Assembly: GCA_027460465.1 (NCBI GenBank)
Contig: JAPZAV010000132.1
Span: 1-47,051, forward strand
From: Candidatus Methanoperedens sp.
GTDB lineage: Archaea > Halobacteriota > Methanosarcinia > Methanosarcinales > Methanoperedenaceae
Direction of reading: 5' to 3'
DNA: 47,051 nucleotides
The notes under the pieces were generated by a model. The model was given only the letters and a program-made list of their open reading frames with translations. It was not told where the DNA came from and ran no database searches. Below are positions 25,925-34,248 of the stretch, in pieces. The position numbers and the translations under genes are program-made. The number at the start of each line of letters is the position of its first letter. The stretch's first letter is position 1.

Positions 25925-26791
25925 ATGAATAATGTGGTCGCTGTAGATGAATTTACAAGATATTGTATGCTGACTCTTGAGGTTTATTTTGGTCAGATGT
26001 CAGATGAAATCATCACCAAAATAAAAGCCAGGAAAAGCTTAAATCAGAATTCAACTCCAGACGATATCAAGCAATTCATTGATCTCATAGAGAGCAGCAT
26101 CAGTCTTTTCTCAGGGAAGAATAAAGCAACCGAGATCTGCAATATTCTCAGAACAAAGGCATCAGAAATGATCGGTGCAATGAATGCCCGGGATACCGCT
26201 ATGAGCAATATTATTGATAAGGAAATCAATGCTTTTCTTTCCAGCAACTCTCTTCCTGCTGAAGTGGATATTACCGATTATGCAAAATACCTGGCTTTGA
26301 AATTTGGAAGCAGTGCCAACTCAGTTGAAAAAGATCTGATCGATAAAGTAAAGGCGCACGTGAGAAGAGGGATCAGCACAAAGATGCTGAAAGAAGAGAT
26401 AAATAAATTCCTTACAAAATACTCGCAGCCAGGGAAAACAGATGTTGATGATTTTGTTCATTACATCAGTTTATTAAAATTGAATTTAAAGGAAAGCGAA
26501 GTCCGAGAACTTGTTGAAAATGAGAGATTATACCGTAAATTCCATGGACCGGAAGAAGCAACTGATAGCTCTGAGCTTGGTCAGTTCATCAACCTTGTGA
26601 AGGCAAGTTCGGATAAGGAATCAATCGGGAAATTAATGCAGAAACAGGGGCTCAGCTACCTTATTAAAGACGATAAAGGTCTGTCTGATAAATCCTTATC
26701 TGAATTTGTGGAGCTCATGACACCCAATGAAAGAGATATGAAAGATGCTCTGGAAGGGATGGGGCTCAAGCATCTGATCAAGAGCAAATAG
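25925..26791 (+). CDS. unknown all-helical protein with internal repeats, paralogue 1
   Basis: A 288-residue soluble, almost certainly all-alpha protein, not recognised. It has two internal repeat units: about 97-145 (DKEINAFLSSNSLPAEVDIT, DYAKYLALKF) and about 155-206 (KEEINKFLTKYSQPGKTDVD, DFVHYISLLK), the second ending ENERLYRKF. An earlier segment (SLNQNSTPDDIKQF) and the ENERLYRKF block recur in the next gene product. A shorter C-terminal part (EFVELMTPNERDMKDALEGM) has its own Phe/Leu pattern. No membrane segment or signal peptide and a single Cys pair only. It looks like a scaffold. It is followed by its paralogue eight bases later. Confidence 0.75.
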   Translation: MNNVVAVDEFTRYCMLTLEVYFGQMSDEIITKIKARKSLNQNSTPDDIKQFIDLIESSISLFSGKNKATEICNILRTKASEMIGAMNARDTAMSNIIDKEINAFLSSNSLPAEVDITDYAKYLALKFGSSANSVEKDLIDKVKAHVRRGISTKMLKEEINKFLTKYSQPGKTDVDDFVHYISLLKLNLKESEVRELVENERLYRKFHGPEEATDSSELGQFINLVKASSDKESIGKLMQKQGLSYLIKDDKGLSDKSLSEFVELMTPNERDMKDALEGMGLKHLIKSK

Positions 26792-26799
26792 GAGGAAAT

Positions 26800-27531
26800 A
26801 TGGCAGACTATTCGCTGGAGCGGATCAAAAAATTACTTGAAAAAAATTTTGGCAACATTGGTGTAGAGATATTTCAAACCTCTCTTTCGACCCTGAAGAT
26901 CAGCAAGAATTCATCGCCTGACGAGATTCAAAAATTGAAATCAGAACTGGAGGAAAAGCTTACCAGATTATTTGGAGCAAATGAGGCAAGAGAATTTTTC
27001 AATGAATTGGATGAGGAAATAACCAGGGAGGAAAAAGCCTTAAAATCTGAACTCAGGATCGAAGTAGACAAGTTCTTTATGAATAAAGGCATCCCGGGAG
27101 AATCTGATATCAATGAGCAGGCAAAAGATCTGATCTTGAAAGGTTTAAATGTTGATGAAAGCAAGGTCACTGAAACAATGAGACAGCTTTCTAAAGAAAA
27201 GATCATATCAGCTCTGAATGAAAGCATAATCAACAGTGAGATCAGATCTTTTCTTGATAAATTTCAGTCATATACAGATGGAGATACTGAGGATTTCATA
27301 AATTACCTCAAAAAGATCTCCAGATTAAATGCAAATGACAGCACTGTAAAAGACATGATCGAGACGGAACGGCTTTACAGGAAATTCAATGACATCGGTC
27401 AGGAAGATCCCTGGCAGGTGAAGATCTGCAGGCAATATGTTGCTTTGATGAATTCAAGCAAGAGAAATGATTATAGATATCTCTCGCTTGATGATTCAAA
27501 TATAAAGATGTTAAAGAAGATCGCTGTGTGA
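26800..27531 (+). CDS. unknown all-helical protein with internal repeats, paralogue 2
   Basis: A 243-residue charged helical protein with GGAGG five bases before the ATG. It is collinear with the preceding gene product: SKNSSPDEIQKL (36-47) matches QNSTPDDIKQF. RIEVDKFFMNKGIPGESDIN (about 86-105) matches INAFLSSNSLPAEVDIT. NSEIRSFLDKFQSYTDGDTE (145-164) with DFINYL and ETERLYRKF (188-196) matches the second unit. It arose by tandem duplication and has diverged, lacking the last domain of paralogue 1. No cysteine or membrane signal of note. Role unknown. Confidence 0.75.
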   Translation: MADYSLERIKKLLEKNFGNIGVEIFQTSLSTLKISKNSSPDEIQKLKSELEEKLTRLFGANEAREFFNELDEEITREEKALKSELRIEVDKFFMNKGIPGESDINEQAKDLILKGLNVDESKVTETMRQLSKEKIISALNESIINSEIRSFLDKFQSYTDGDTEDFINYLKKISRLNANDSTVKDMIETERLYRKFNDIGQEDPWQVKICRQYVALMNSSKRNDYRYLSLDDSNIKMLKKIAV

Positions 27532-27599
27532 TCTCAGGAACTGGATATGTTCCATGCCATCCCCATTTTCTGGTTGTTTTCCCATTTACTGCAAAAAAA

Positions 27600-27621
27600 G
27601 GTTGTTTTATAAATAACAACC
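27600..27621. promoter_or_regulatory. 22-base inverted repeat around a TATA-like core, candidate operator
   Basis: GGTTGTT and AACAACC arms (7 bp, perfect) flank TTATAAAT. The half-site GGTTGTTTT also occurs at 27572-27580, and GTTGTATTTATATA follows near 27628. The second TATA (27632-27641) is about 25-30 bases before the SatD-type gene ATG, fitting a leaderless start; the palindrome lies just upstream, where a repressor would block TBP/TFB. The SatD protein's own C-terminal HTH is a candidate binder. Confidence 0.5.
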
Positions 27622-27666
27622 AAAATATGTTGTATTTATATACCTGAACAGCATATACCATATCCA

Positions 27667-28329
27667 ATGAAACAGAAGCTCTACGTGATGATGGGTGATG
27701 TGATCTCTTCACGCAGGATCAAGGATAAGGAAGAGTTTCAAATCAAACTGGAAAAAGCATGCGCCGATGTTAACAGAGCTTATGCAGGGGATATATACGC
27801 TGATTTTAAGATCCTGAAAGGGATTGACGAAATCGAAGGGATCCTCTCGACCATAGAAAACAGCTATGAGATAATCAACACCATACTGGAGCAAATATAC
27901 CCGCAGTCCATGCGCTTTGCGCTGGTTCTGGATTATATAGATACCGCAGCCGAGACCCGCGATGTTTCAAAGATGGATGGACCTGCATTCCATAAAGCCT
28001 CTGATATCATCAGCGACCTTAAAAGATCAAAATTGATGTTCAGCATGTCCATCGAAGATGAGATGCTCGACAGGACAGCAGCAGGAGTGATCAATTTAAT
28101 TCTGCTGTTAAAGAAAAAATGGTCTCTGAAACAGCATCGGATCTTCAGGAAATATCAGGAAGCTGGGACTCAGCATGAAGTGGCAAGATCGCTGGGAATA
28201 ACCCAGCAGGCCGTATCCAGGACGCTTAACCGCTCAATGTGGAAAGAGATTTCTGGCATTGAAGAGAATTTAAGATATGTGCTGCGCAATTATTCGCAGA
28301 GGCTGTCCGAAGGAGGAATGATGATATGA
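27667..28329 (+). CDS. SatD-family protein with C-terminal helix-turn-helix
   Basis: A 220-residue protein. The first 145 residues match the SatD family (YVMMGDVISSRRIKDKEEFQ, PQSMRFALVLDYID, KMDGPAFHKASDIISDLKRS). Residues about 155-200 are an HTH (TQHEVARSLGITQQAVSRTL). SatD proteins are poorly understood; the name comes from an acid-tolerance locus in streptococci. The family's usual GDEFQ-like stretch is replaced here by KGIDEIEG (residues 52-59). GGAGG precedes the next gene, whose ATG overlaps the stop. It is preceded by a candidate operator and could be autoregulated. Confidence 0.78.
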   Translation: MKQKLYVMMGDVISSRRIKDKEEFQIKLEKACADVNRAYAGDIYADFKILKGIDEIEGILSTIENSYEIINTILEQIYPQSMRFALVLDYIDTAAETRDVSKMDGPAFHKASDIISDLKRSKLMFSMSIEDEMLDRTAAGVINLILLLKKKWSLKQHRIFRKYQEAGTQHEVARSLGITQQAVSRTLNRSMWKEISGIEENLRYVLRNYSQRLSEGGMMI

Positions 28330-28682
28330 ACATGATCGATGCCGCAATCCTGGCAGGAGGATATGTTGTTCTGATCGCTACCAGTGGAAAATTGGTAAAT
28401 TACACTCTGTCGCACATTTCAGAAGAACCTGTAATCAAGATAGCAAGCAAGGAAGAGAGAGACACCGGTTTTGTGATAGGGAAATGCGAAAATTTCCTCA
28501 TACTCACCTTCATGTATCTTGAGGCTTACACTGCCTTAGCCCTTGTCTTCACAGCAAAAGCCGTGGTGCGAAGGGAGGATATCAGCAAGAATACCCTGTT
28601 TTTTCTCGCAGGCACGATGATCAATGTCACCTATTCGATAATGATGGGATTTATTGTAAAGCTCTTAACCGGGGTATTCTAG
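28326..28682 (+). CDS. DUF3307-like membrane protein, SatD partner
   Basis: A 118-residue protein with about three membrane segments (AAILAGGYVVLIATSGKLV, LILTFMYLEAYTALALVFTA, NTLFFLAGTMINVTYSIMMGF). Its C-terminal two thirds (TGFVIGKCENFLILT, AKAVVRREDI, AGTMINVTY) recall the ending of DUF3307 proteins that accompany SatD elsewhere, which carry a similar GxxIGxxER and AAKSIxR pattern. It overlaps the SatD gene by four bases with GGAGG ahead, so it is translationally coupled. About half the usual length, so it may be a minimal form. Confidence 0.6.
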   Translation: MNMIDAAILAGGYVVLIATSGKLVNYTLSHISEEPVIKIASKEERDTGFVIGKCENFLILTFMYLEAYTALALVFTAKAVVRREDISKNTLFFLAGTMINVTYSIMMGFIVKLLTGVF

Positions 28683-28728
28683 GAATCGTTTATGAACCAC
28701 CATGTCATTAAGCAGTCGAGGAAAGAAG

Positions 28729-29034
28729 ATGGAAAATGTCTATTTCTATGAAGACAAAGTCAGCAAAGATGTCAAAAAGATATTAGAAAGCGAAGAAGAT
28801 GACTTTTTCAGGCGGATAGGTTTTATCGTCAGGGAGTGCAGACTTCTTGGTTCTGAACGCAGGGGATATTTCCTGTATCTCAAAGCAGATCCGGATCAAA
28901 TTGAGCAGGCAGAAGAAAAACTGAAAGGCCTGGAACTTGAAAAGCTTGCAGGTGAAGAAAAAAGCATAATCACAGGGGCTTTCAATGCAGAGGAAGAAAA
29001 TGCTGCGACCGGCATGGGGATGATCTTCGGGTGA
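28729..29034 (+). CDS. hypothetical protein (101 aa)
   Basis: Starts MENVYFYEDKVSKDVKKILE with GAGG seven bases before the ATG; the frame is open nine codons further up. Mixed alpha/beta: an N-terminal Asp/Glu-rich helix, GFIVRECRLLGSERRGYFLYLKAD, a helix with ADPDQIEQAEEKLKGLEL and a tail rich in Gly/Met (ATGMGMIFG). It looks like a small ACT- or ferredoxin-like fold but is not recognised. It lies 46 bases after the membrane protein and may be the last gene of the SatD operon. Confidence 0.6.
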   Translation: MENVYFYEDKVSKDVKKILESEEDDFFRRIGFIVRECRLLGSERRGYFLYLKADPDQIEQAEEKLKGLELEKLAGEEKSIITGAFNAEEENAATGMGMIFG

Positions 29035-29045
29035 GCAAGCTATCT

Positions 29046-29552
29046 TCACTTCAACAGCAAAGCGATCTTATCAAGATCCGTCTTTTTCAATCTGAATTCC
29101 TGGTTCCAGCCTCCGAGCGCTGAGTTCTCTGCATGGAAATCATTTGCATCCTGAGGTGTGTCAAAAACATATACAGCGGCGTTATAGAATTCAGATGAAG
29201 AGTATGTCCTGTCGTTTATCTGGAACCTCAGATCATCATCAGCCACGATCCTGGGTATGGTTGCCTCAAGGAAATAATAGTCAGTACCTCTTATATCCCA
29301 GTGCCTGTAATCTGTGGAGTTACCAGCATCCATGACCTTCAGACCCAGCCATGCATGCTGCCTTTCATACGAGACGATTACCCTGGGTGCGATATGGTAA
29401 TTGCTCCTGATATAGTCCCATAGATATGCGGACATTCTGGAACAATCGAGTTCATCAGCCTGGTAAAGACTGCCCCACTGCTTATCATGGAAAGAATCCA
29501 GATCAATAGAGATCCTGTCTATCAGAAGGTCGCCCTTTGTCTTTTTCACCAT
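29046..29552 (-). CDS. transglutaminase-like cysteine protease-fold domain protein, 5' end uncertain
   Basis: A 168-residue domain. C37 (LDCSRMSAYLW) and H66 (ERQHAWLGLKV) fit the Cys-His pair of bacterial/archaeal transglutaminase-like proteins; DYYFLEATIPRIV matches the third part. The frame is open for another 30 codons upstream (to 29642) without an ATG, encoding KIPETNSQAPQIDATTAPAS, a linker typical of secreted or lipid-anchored proteins. It is limited by a TGA that is the stop of the upstream gene. So the chosen ATG probably cuts the natural protein. It may be made by a non-AUG start, or belonged to the upstream gene. Confidence 0.55.
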   Translation of the reverse strand: MVKKTKGDLLIDRISIDLDSFHDKQWGSLYQADELDCSRMSAYLWDYIRSNYHIAPRVIVSYERQHAWLGLKVMDAGNSTDYRHWDIRGTDYYFLEATIPRIVADDDLRFQINDRTYSSSEFYNAAVYVFDTPQDANDFHAENSALGGWNQEFRLKKTDLDKIALLLK

Positions 29553-29642
29553 CTCTTTGGCATCCTGGACATTTACACTGGAAGATGCAGGCGCAGTTGT
29601 CGCATCAATTTGCGGTGCCTGGCTGTTCGTTTCAGGAATTTT

Positions 29643-30461
29643 TCATTTTTTCCATGGAAGCCTCGGAAGGACCTTCCTTTTGATCCCGAGCGCTATCAAT
29701 ATCACAAGAATCATGTATATCAGTATCGGCAGAATAATTCCAGTGAAAACGATCAACACCCTTATGCTCTCGATGAATCCTCTCGCAGCCTCAATCAATG
29801 AATCTACTATTCCCCAGTTCTCACCTGCGAAAGGCGCGGGTTCTGATGCGCTGACTGTGATCGTTGAGATCTCAACGCTCTGGTTAAGGTAGTTCAGCCT
29901 GCCTGTGAGGCGCTCTATCTCCCCCCTCACTCTCTCAAGCTCATGCTCCACTTCAAGGACTTCTTTGACGTTTGATGCCATCTTCAGTATCTCCTGAAGC
30001 CTTGTCTCCTGCTTTTGCAGATTGCCAAGGCGAGCGCCAAGATCTATGAATTCCTCGGTGACATCCTGTCCCAGGATCTCTCTGGATTTGATTGTACCGA
30101 GTGCTTCGATCTGCTCGATCGCTGAATGAAAATTCTTCTGAGGAACCCTTACAGTTACCTGACCGTTTTTCCGATCTCCGCCATATACAGATGAACTTGA
30201 GACATAACCGCCATTAGCCAGGGTGATATTAGTTATTCTATTAAAAGCTGCCTGAACATTATCCACCTCAAGCTGGATACTGGCTTTTGAAATAATCTTC
30301 CTGTCTTGAGAAATCACTGCCTCATTTGCCCCTGCATCCCTTGATGGAACAGAATATTCGGACACGCCCAGCGTATCAGAGATTTTTTTCTGTTCATTTG
30401 TTCTTGATCCAACAATGAAAATATATAATACTTGCTTTAACTTCGAACCGATCTGAAGCAA
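29643..30461 (-). CDS. DUF4349-type membrane-anchored protein
   Basis: A 272-residue protein of the DUF4349 type. It has a beta-rich domain (KIISKASIQLEVDNVQAAFN, GQVTVRVPQKNFHSAIEQIE), a long coiled coil about 150-200 (LGNLQKQETRLQEILKM, EVEHELERVRGEIERLTGRL) and one C-terminal membrane helix (RVLIVFTGIILPILIYMILVI) before LPRLPWKK. Such proteins are usually lipid-anchored and extracytoplasmic. Here the only start is a TTG and the lipobox-like VLYIFIVGS has Ser in place of the Cys, so the signal is degenerate. Its TGA stop is in frame with the next ORF. Confidence 0.7.
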   Translation of the reverse strand: MLQIGSKLKQVLYIFIVGSRTNEQKKISDTLGVSEYSVPSRDAGANEAVISQDRKIISKASIQLEVDNVQAAFNRITNITLANGGYVSSSSVYGGDRKNGQVTVRVPQKNFHSAIEQIEALGTIKSREILGQDVTEEFIDLGARLGNLQKQETRLQEILKMASNVKEVLEVEHELERVRGEIERLTGRLNYLNQSVEISTITVSASEPAPFAGENWGIVDSLIEAARGFIESIRVLIVFTGIILPILIYMILVILIALGIKRKVLPRLPWKK

Positions 30462-30514
30462 CCGTAATGTTTTTTAAGCCCACTGCATATTAAAGGATAA
30501 AGGAGACGATCAAG

Positions 30515-31003
30515 ATGTCAAAAAAGCTGCTAATGCTGCTTGCATTGTTTATTTCAGTGGTTCTTATTTCAGGATGCGTATCTCAAAAAAATGAAACCAC
30601 TGAATCAAAATTCATTCCGCAGACAAACCTGCCTTCAGGTTTCACATACATGGGTACAAATCCTGAAGCGACAATAGACACAGGTACATCCCAGGTAAAA
30701 GCAATCGAAGGTGTTTATAGACATAATAAGGACGATCTGTACGTGCAGGTAATAAAGAACGAAAACCCGGAGGCGCTGATCGCCCAGTACAAGTTAAAAT
30801 ACAAGGATGCTAACTATGATCCATTCGAAGAGGTCTATGTGAATGGACATAAAGCCACAAAGGTCACTGATTATTCAACTATTAATGGGAAACAGGAGCC
30901 AAGGTACACTATGATATGGGCAACAGAAGGATTCATGCTCATAGTGGGTGGTTCATCAGATGTTCAATCTGTGATGAGCCTTGCGTCAGCCACTGGCGGT
31001 TAA
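30515..31003 (+). CDS. lipoprotein of unknown function
   Basis: A 162-residue predicted lipoprotein: MSKKLLMLLALFISVVLISG followed by the lipobox Cys21. A 10-residue linker and a soluble alpha/beta domain follow (LPSGFTYMGTNPEATID, VYRHNKDDLYVQVIKNEN, GFMLIVGGSSDVQSVM). AAAGGAGA is eight bases before the ATG. Methanosarcinales have many such small surface lipoproteins; the fold is not recognised. It is divergent from the DUF4349 gene and overlaps the end of queE by four bases tail-to-tail. Confidence 0.75.
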   Translation: MSKKLLMLLALFISVVLISGCVSQKNETTESKFIPQTNLPSGFTYMGTNPEATIDTGTSQVKAIEGVYRHNKDDLYVQVIKNENPEALIAQYKLKYKDANYDPFEEVYVNGHKATKVTDYSTINGKQEPRYTMIWATEGFMLIVGGSSDVQSVMSLASATGG

Positions 31004-31728
31004 AGCCATCCCATCATTTTGTGCGTTTGAGGTATGACACGCACATCTTTCAATTTTTCTCCTGCAAAATCCATGAGATCAAAAAGGAGATCTGGTGATA
31101 CATGCTCTTTTTGAGTAACTGGCTGGAGGATGAGCGGGATATCTCTATCTATCGAGGCAAGCCCTTCCACAGCTGGAGATATTGATTGTTGTGTCGTCAC
31201 TGGAAGAACAACGATTTTTGCAAAAGTCTCTGAGTTCTCTTTCAGTATAGCAATGGTCTCAAGTTCGTTTTTCAGAAGTTCATTATAATGGTCGGTTGGT
31301 TCGTGTTCAGGCAGTTTGATATCGCATGAAGCTACAGAGATCATATCTTTTATCTTACTGGCCTGATCCGGAAAACCGGAATTCGTTTCAAGGTACAAAG
31401 GATATTCCAGTGTGAGAGAATGAATAGAATCAGCATGGATCAGGGGTTCGCCGCCTGTCAGGGATACGTGTTTTGTTGAACTGGTCCATAGATTGGCGAT
31501 CGCTTTTTCAAGTTCTTTTGTATCTACCGGGTTCTTTCCAGGCTTGAAATCACCTTTTCCCGCAGTTCTCTCGATCCTGCACGATTCTGTTATGGATCTG
31601 CTATCAGGCGTGTCGCAGTATGCACAGTGGAGCTGGCATCTCTGGAAGCGTACAAATACCTGACGTACGCCAAGATATAGTCCTTCTCCCTGGAGTGAAT
31701 TAAAAATTTCACTTATGTATGCAAACAC
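31000..31728 (-). CDS. queE: 7-carboxy-7-deazaguanine synthase (radical SAM)
   Basis: A 242-residue radical SAM enzyme that makes CDG from carboxytetrahydropterin, a step to preQ0 and archaeosine in tRNA. The cluster motif is C31-QLH-C35-AY-C38. SLQGEGLYLGVRQVFVRF precedes it and VSLTGGEPLIHADSI follows. The start is a GTG at 31728 sharing one base with the stop of ftsZ (TAGTG), so translation is coupled. Other archaeosine genes are not visible here. A slightly long insert at about residues 45-75 lies between the cluster and GGEP motif. Confidence 0.88.
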   Translation of the reverse strand: MFAYISEIFNSLQGEGLYLGVRQVFVRFQRCQLHCAYCDTPDSRSITESCRIERTAGKGDFKPGKNPVDTKELEKAIANLWTSSTKHVSLTGGEPLIHADSIHSLTLEYPLYLETNSGFPDQASKIKDMISVASCDIKLPEHEPTDHYNELLKNELETIAILKENSETFAKIVVLPVTTQQSISPAVEGLASIDRDIPLILQPVTQKEHVSPDLLFDLMDFAGEKLKDVRVIPQTHKMMGWL

Positions 31729-32819
31729 TATCTGACCATGTCAATTCCGTATCTTGCTGTGGCTATATTGTTCTTGGTCAGCTTTCCAAGGATCTGAGGA
31801 GATTTCACACCTGTGACCACTATCATTGTCCGTATTATATGTTCAAGCTCTGGCTCGACCATCGCTCCCCATATCAATCTTGCATTGGAATCGATGCGCG
31901 TGTACAGTTCATTCACCACGCTTTCCGCCTCGGCTATGGTCATGTCAGGACCGCCCACCACATTGACAAGGGCAGCTGTTGCACCTGATACATCAACGTC
32001 CAGCAGCGGGCTTCTCAATGCTTTCTGCACAGACTCGATCGCCTTGTTCTCCCCTTCCGCCTCTCCAAGACCGATCATGGCCACACCGCTTTTTTGCATG
32101 ATCACTCTTATATCCGCGAAATCCAGATTCACAAGCCCGGGTTTTGTGATCAGTTCTGTTATGCCCTTGACAGCCCGCATCAGCACCTCATCGCATACCT
32201 TGAATGCAGCCTGAAGCGGGAGATGCGGAACAACTTCCAGCAGCTTATCGTTCGGTACCACGATCACGGTATCCACAACATCACGCAGCCGCTCAAGACC
32301 TGCCTCTGCATTTTGCATACGTACCGAGCCCTCGACAGAGAAAGGGAGCGTGACCACTGCGATAGTGAGCGCACCTGAGTCGCGCGCGATTTCAGCCACA
32401 ACAGGTGCAGACCCTGTGCCAGTCCCGCCGCCGAGACCGCATGTTATGAAAACCATATCTGCATTGCCGATCGATTTTTCAATCGCGGCTTTTGATTCCT
32501 GGGCTGCATCCTGTCCGATCTGCGGGATACTTCCGGCTCCGAGTCCTCTTGTCCTGCCCCGTCCTATCAGGATTTTCTTCTTGACCTTAATGCTCAGAAG
32601 ATGCTGTGCATCTGTATTGAGCGCGAACATCTCTGCCCCGATTATTCCTTCTTCAGACATCCTCTGGATCGTGTTTGAGCCTGATCCACCGCATCCCATT
32701 ACCACAATATTCGTTTTCAGTTCCTGCAGGACTTCCAGGAGTTCCTCATCAGTATCTCCGGAACTGGGTATTCTGGATTCTCCTGCCCTTGAAATAGCTT
32801 CTGTTATTATAGATTCCAT
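31728..32819 (-). CDS. ftsZ: cell-division GTPase FtsZ
   Basis: A 363-residue tubulin-family GTPase that forms the division ring. The GTP signature [12 protein letters not shown] is at about 128-139; [13 protein letters not shown] is at 42-54; and the T7 loop NLDFADIR at 231-238 holds the catalytic acidic residue. The N terminus [16 protein letters not shown] resembles archaeal FtsZ1. It follows dtdA by three bases and shares a base with queE. The short C terminus (YGIDMVR) shows no obvious SepF-binding tail. Confidence 0.92.
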   Translation of the reverse strand: MESIITEAISRAGESRIPSSGDTDEELLEVLQELKTNIVVMGCGGSGSNTIQRMSEEGIIGAEMFALNTDAQHLLSIKVKKKILIGRGRTRGLGAGSIPQIGQDAAQESKAAIEKSIGNADMVFITCGLGGGTGTGSAPVVAEIARDSGALTIAVVTLPFSVEGSVRMQNAEAGLERLRDVVDTVIVVPNDKLLEVVPHLPLQAAFKVCDEVLMRAVKGITELITKPGLVNLDFADIRVIMQKSGVAMIGLGEAEGENKAIESVQKALRSPLLDVDVSGATAALVNVVGGPDMTIAEAESVVNELYTRIDSNARLIWGAMVEPELEHIIRTMIVVTGVKSPQILGKLTKNNIATARYGIDMVR

Positions 32820-32822
32820 ATC

Positions 32823-34217
32823 TTACTCCTCAATCGCCTTATCATAGTTCAACCTGATGGCTCTCTTATTTATTTCATACACCATTTCTGGATTTATAGT
32901 TTTTCCATTAACAGTCACAAATTCTCCTCTTGCCAATCTTCCAAATAATGGCCCTTCAAAGATTCCGAACGATCTTGCAAGTTCAGGGCTGAATTTTTTT
33001 TCAATGATATGTAAAAACCCTTTATCCAGCTGAACTTCGTAATGTTTTTTGAGAATATCGATGCACTCATCTGTCAATTCTTCTGCCACCAGTCTTGCGC
33101 AGTTGCTGTCCAGCCCGATTATCACATGAGCGAATCTGCCATCTTCATACTCGATGTATGCGATATCGTGATCGGACAGGAATTTTTCAAGTCTTTCCCT
33201 GTCGATTTTTTCAGCTTCGGATAAAAGAGCCGGGTTGATTCGCGCTATCTTTACCCTCGGACATATGCAGGTCTGGCATGAGGACAGCTCACATTTTATT
33301 CCATCCGTGATCCTTGCACGCCCGCTCGGGCATACTTCTTTTACTTTCTGGCGCAGCTGCCTGCAGAATTGCCATGGTACTCCATCCATGTCCCTGATAT
33401 CGCTTTCTTTGAGCACTTCATATCCCATGCTTTCTATCATTTTGCCCAGCCTTTCTCTCTGGTGCGCTTTCATCGACTTCCTGTCAAAATAAGCAAAATC
33501 AGCCTTTGATTTCATGAATGCCTGGCGCACAACAGATTCATCCAGTTCATCCAGAGCGTGGCTCGGGAAAATGTGCCCGAAAGCAACGTCTACCTCAAGG
33601 ACGAGCATGGTCTGCCTTGGAGCATAGTGCGTGCCTCCAAAGCCAACAGCAACAGGCGAATCGCTTTCTTTCAGCAGCAGGATCGCATTCGCGACTATCC
33701 TCCCTGCCACCTCATCCTCCCACTGTTCTTCATTGCTCCCGATCTCTATGAAAACAGAAGGAACCTCGATCTCGCTCGGTCCGTGATGAGTGCATTCAAG
33801 AGTCACCTCGTATTCCTCATTCTCTGCAAGCAATCTCAGAGAACGAAGTAATGAGCGTACAGCCTGAGGCGCAGGGGCTGCAAGCCTTTTTTCCATCCCT
33901 CCGAACTTTGCTTCAGTTACGTTTCCCGTGGAATGGATTGTGAGGATCGCCCTCCCGTCTTTGCTCCTGTGTTTTGAGGCAAAGATGATCAGATCTGAAG
34001 CAAGCCCGCAGTCAATTAATTTTTTATCAAGCCCGTCCTGATAGATCAGAGGCTCTTTTATCTCCACGATCCTGAAGTTCCTGAACTCAAATATCGTGTA
34101 ATCGCATCCGCAATCTACAGGTTCCCATTTTCTGAGAGCCAGCAGATTGTCTTTTATGTTCTGGCTGGCTCTGTCCTGAGTAGAACAGACGATAGTTACT
34201 TTTGCATCACCGCTCAA
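32823..34217 (-). CDS. dtdA: D-aminoacyl-tRNA deacylase, archaeal DtdA, with extended C terminus
   Basis: A 464-residue protein. The N-terminal 270 residues match archaeal DtdA, which strips D-amino acids from tRNA (TIHSTGNVTEAKFGG, ECTHHGPSEIEVPSVFIEIG, AVGFGGTHYAPRQT). The C-terminal 190 residues, with a Cys cluster CQTCICPRVK and a likely folded domain, are an extension I recall only from Methanosarcinales-type homologues. Start is TTG at 34217 with GAAGGCAGTGG upstream. It is three bases from ftsZ, so D-amino-acid quality control and division share a transcript. Confidence 0.82.
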   Translation of the reverse strand: MSGDAKVTIVCSTQDRASQNIKDNLLALRKWEPVDCGCDYTIFEFRNFRIVEIKEPLIYQDGLDKKLIDCGLASDLIIFASKHRSKDGRAILTIHSTGNVTEAKFGGMEKRLAAPAPQAVRSLLRSLRLLAENEEYEVTLECTHHGPSEIEVPSVFIEIGSNEEQWEDEVAGRIVANAILLLKESDSPVAVGFGGTHYAPRQTMLVLEVDVAFGHIFPSHALDELDESVVRQAFMKSKADFAYFDRKSMKAHQRERLGKMIESMGYEVLKESDIRDMDGVPWQFCRQLRQKVKEVCPSGRARITDGIKCELSSCQTCICPRVKIARINPALLSEAEKIDRERLEKFLSDHDIAYIEYEDGRFAHVIIGLDSNCARLVAEELTDECIDILKKHYEVQLDKGFLHIIEKKFSPELARSFGIFEGPLFGRLARGEFVTVNGKTINPEMVYEINKRAIRLNYDKAIEE

Positions 34218-34248
34218 ACCACTGCCTTCTAAAACTTTTATTGCATAA

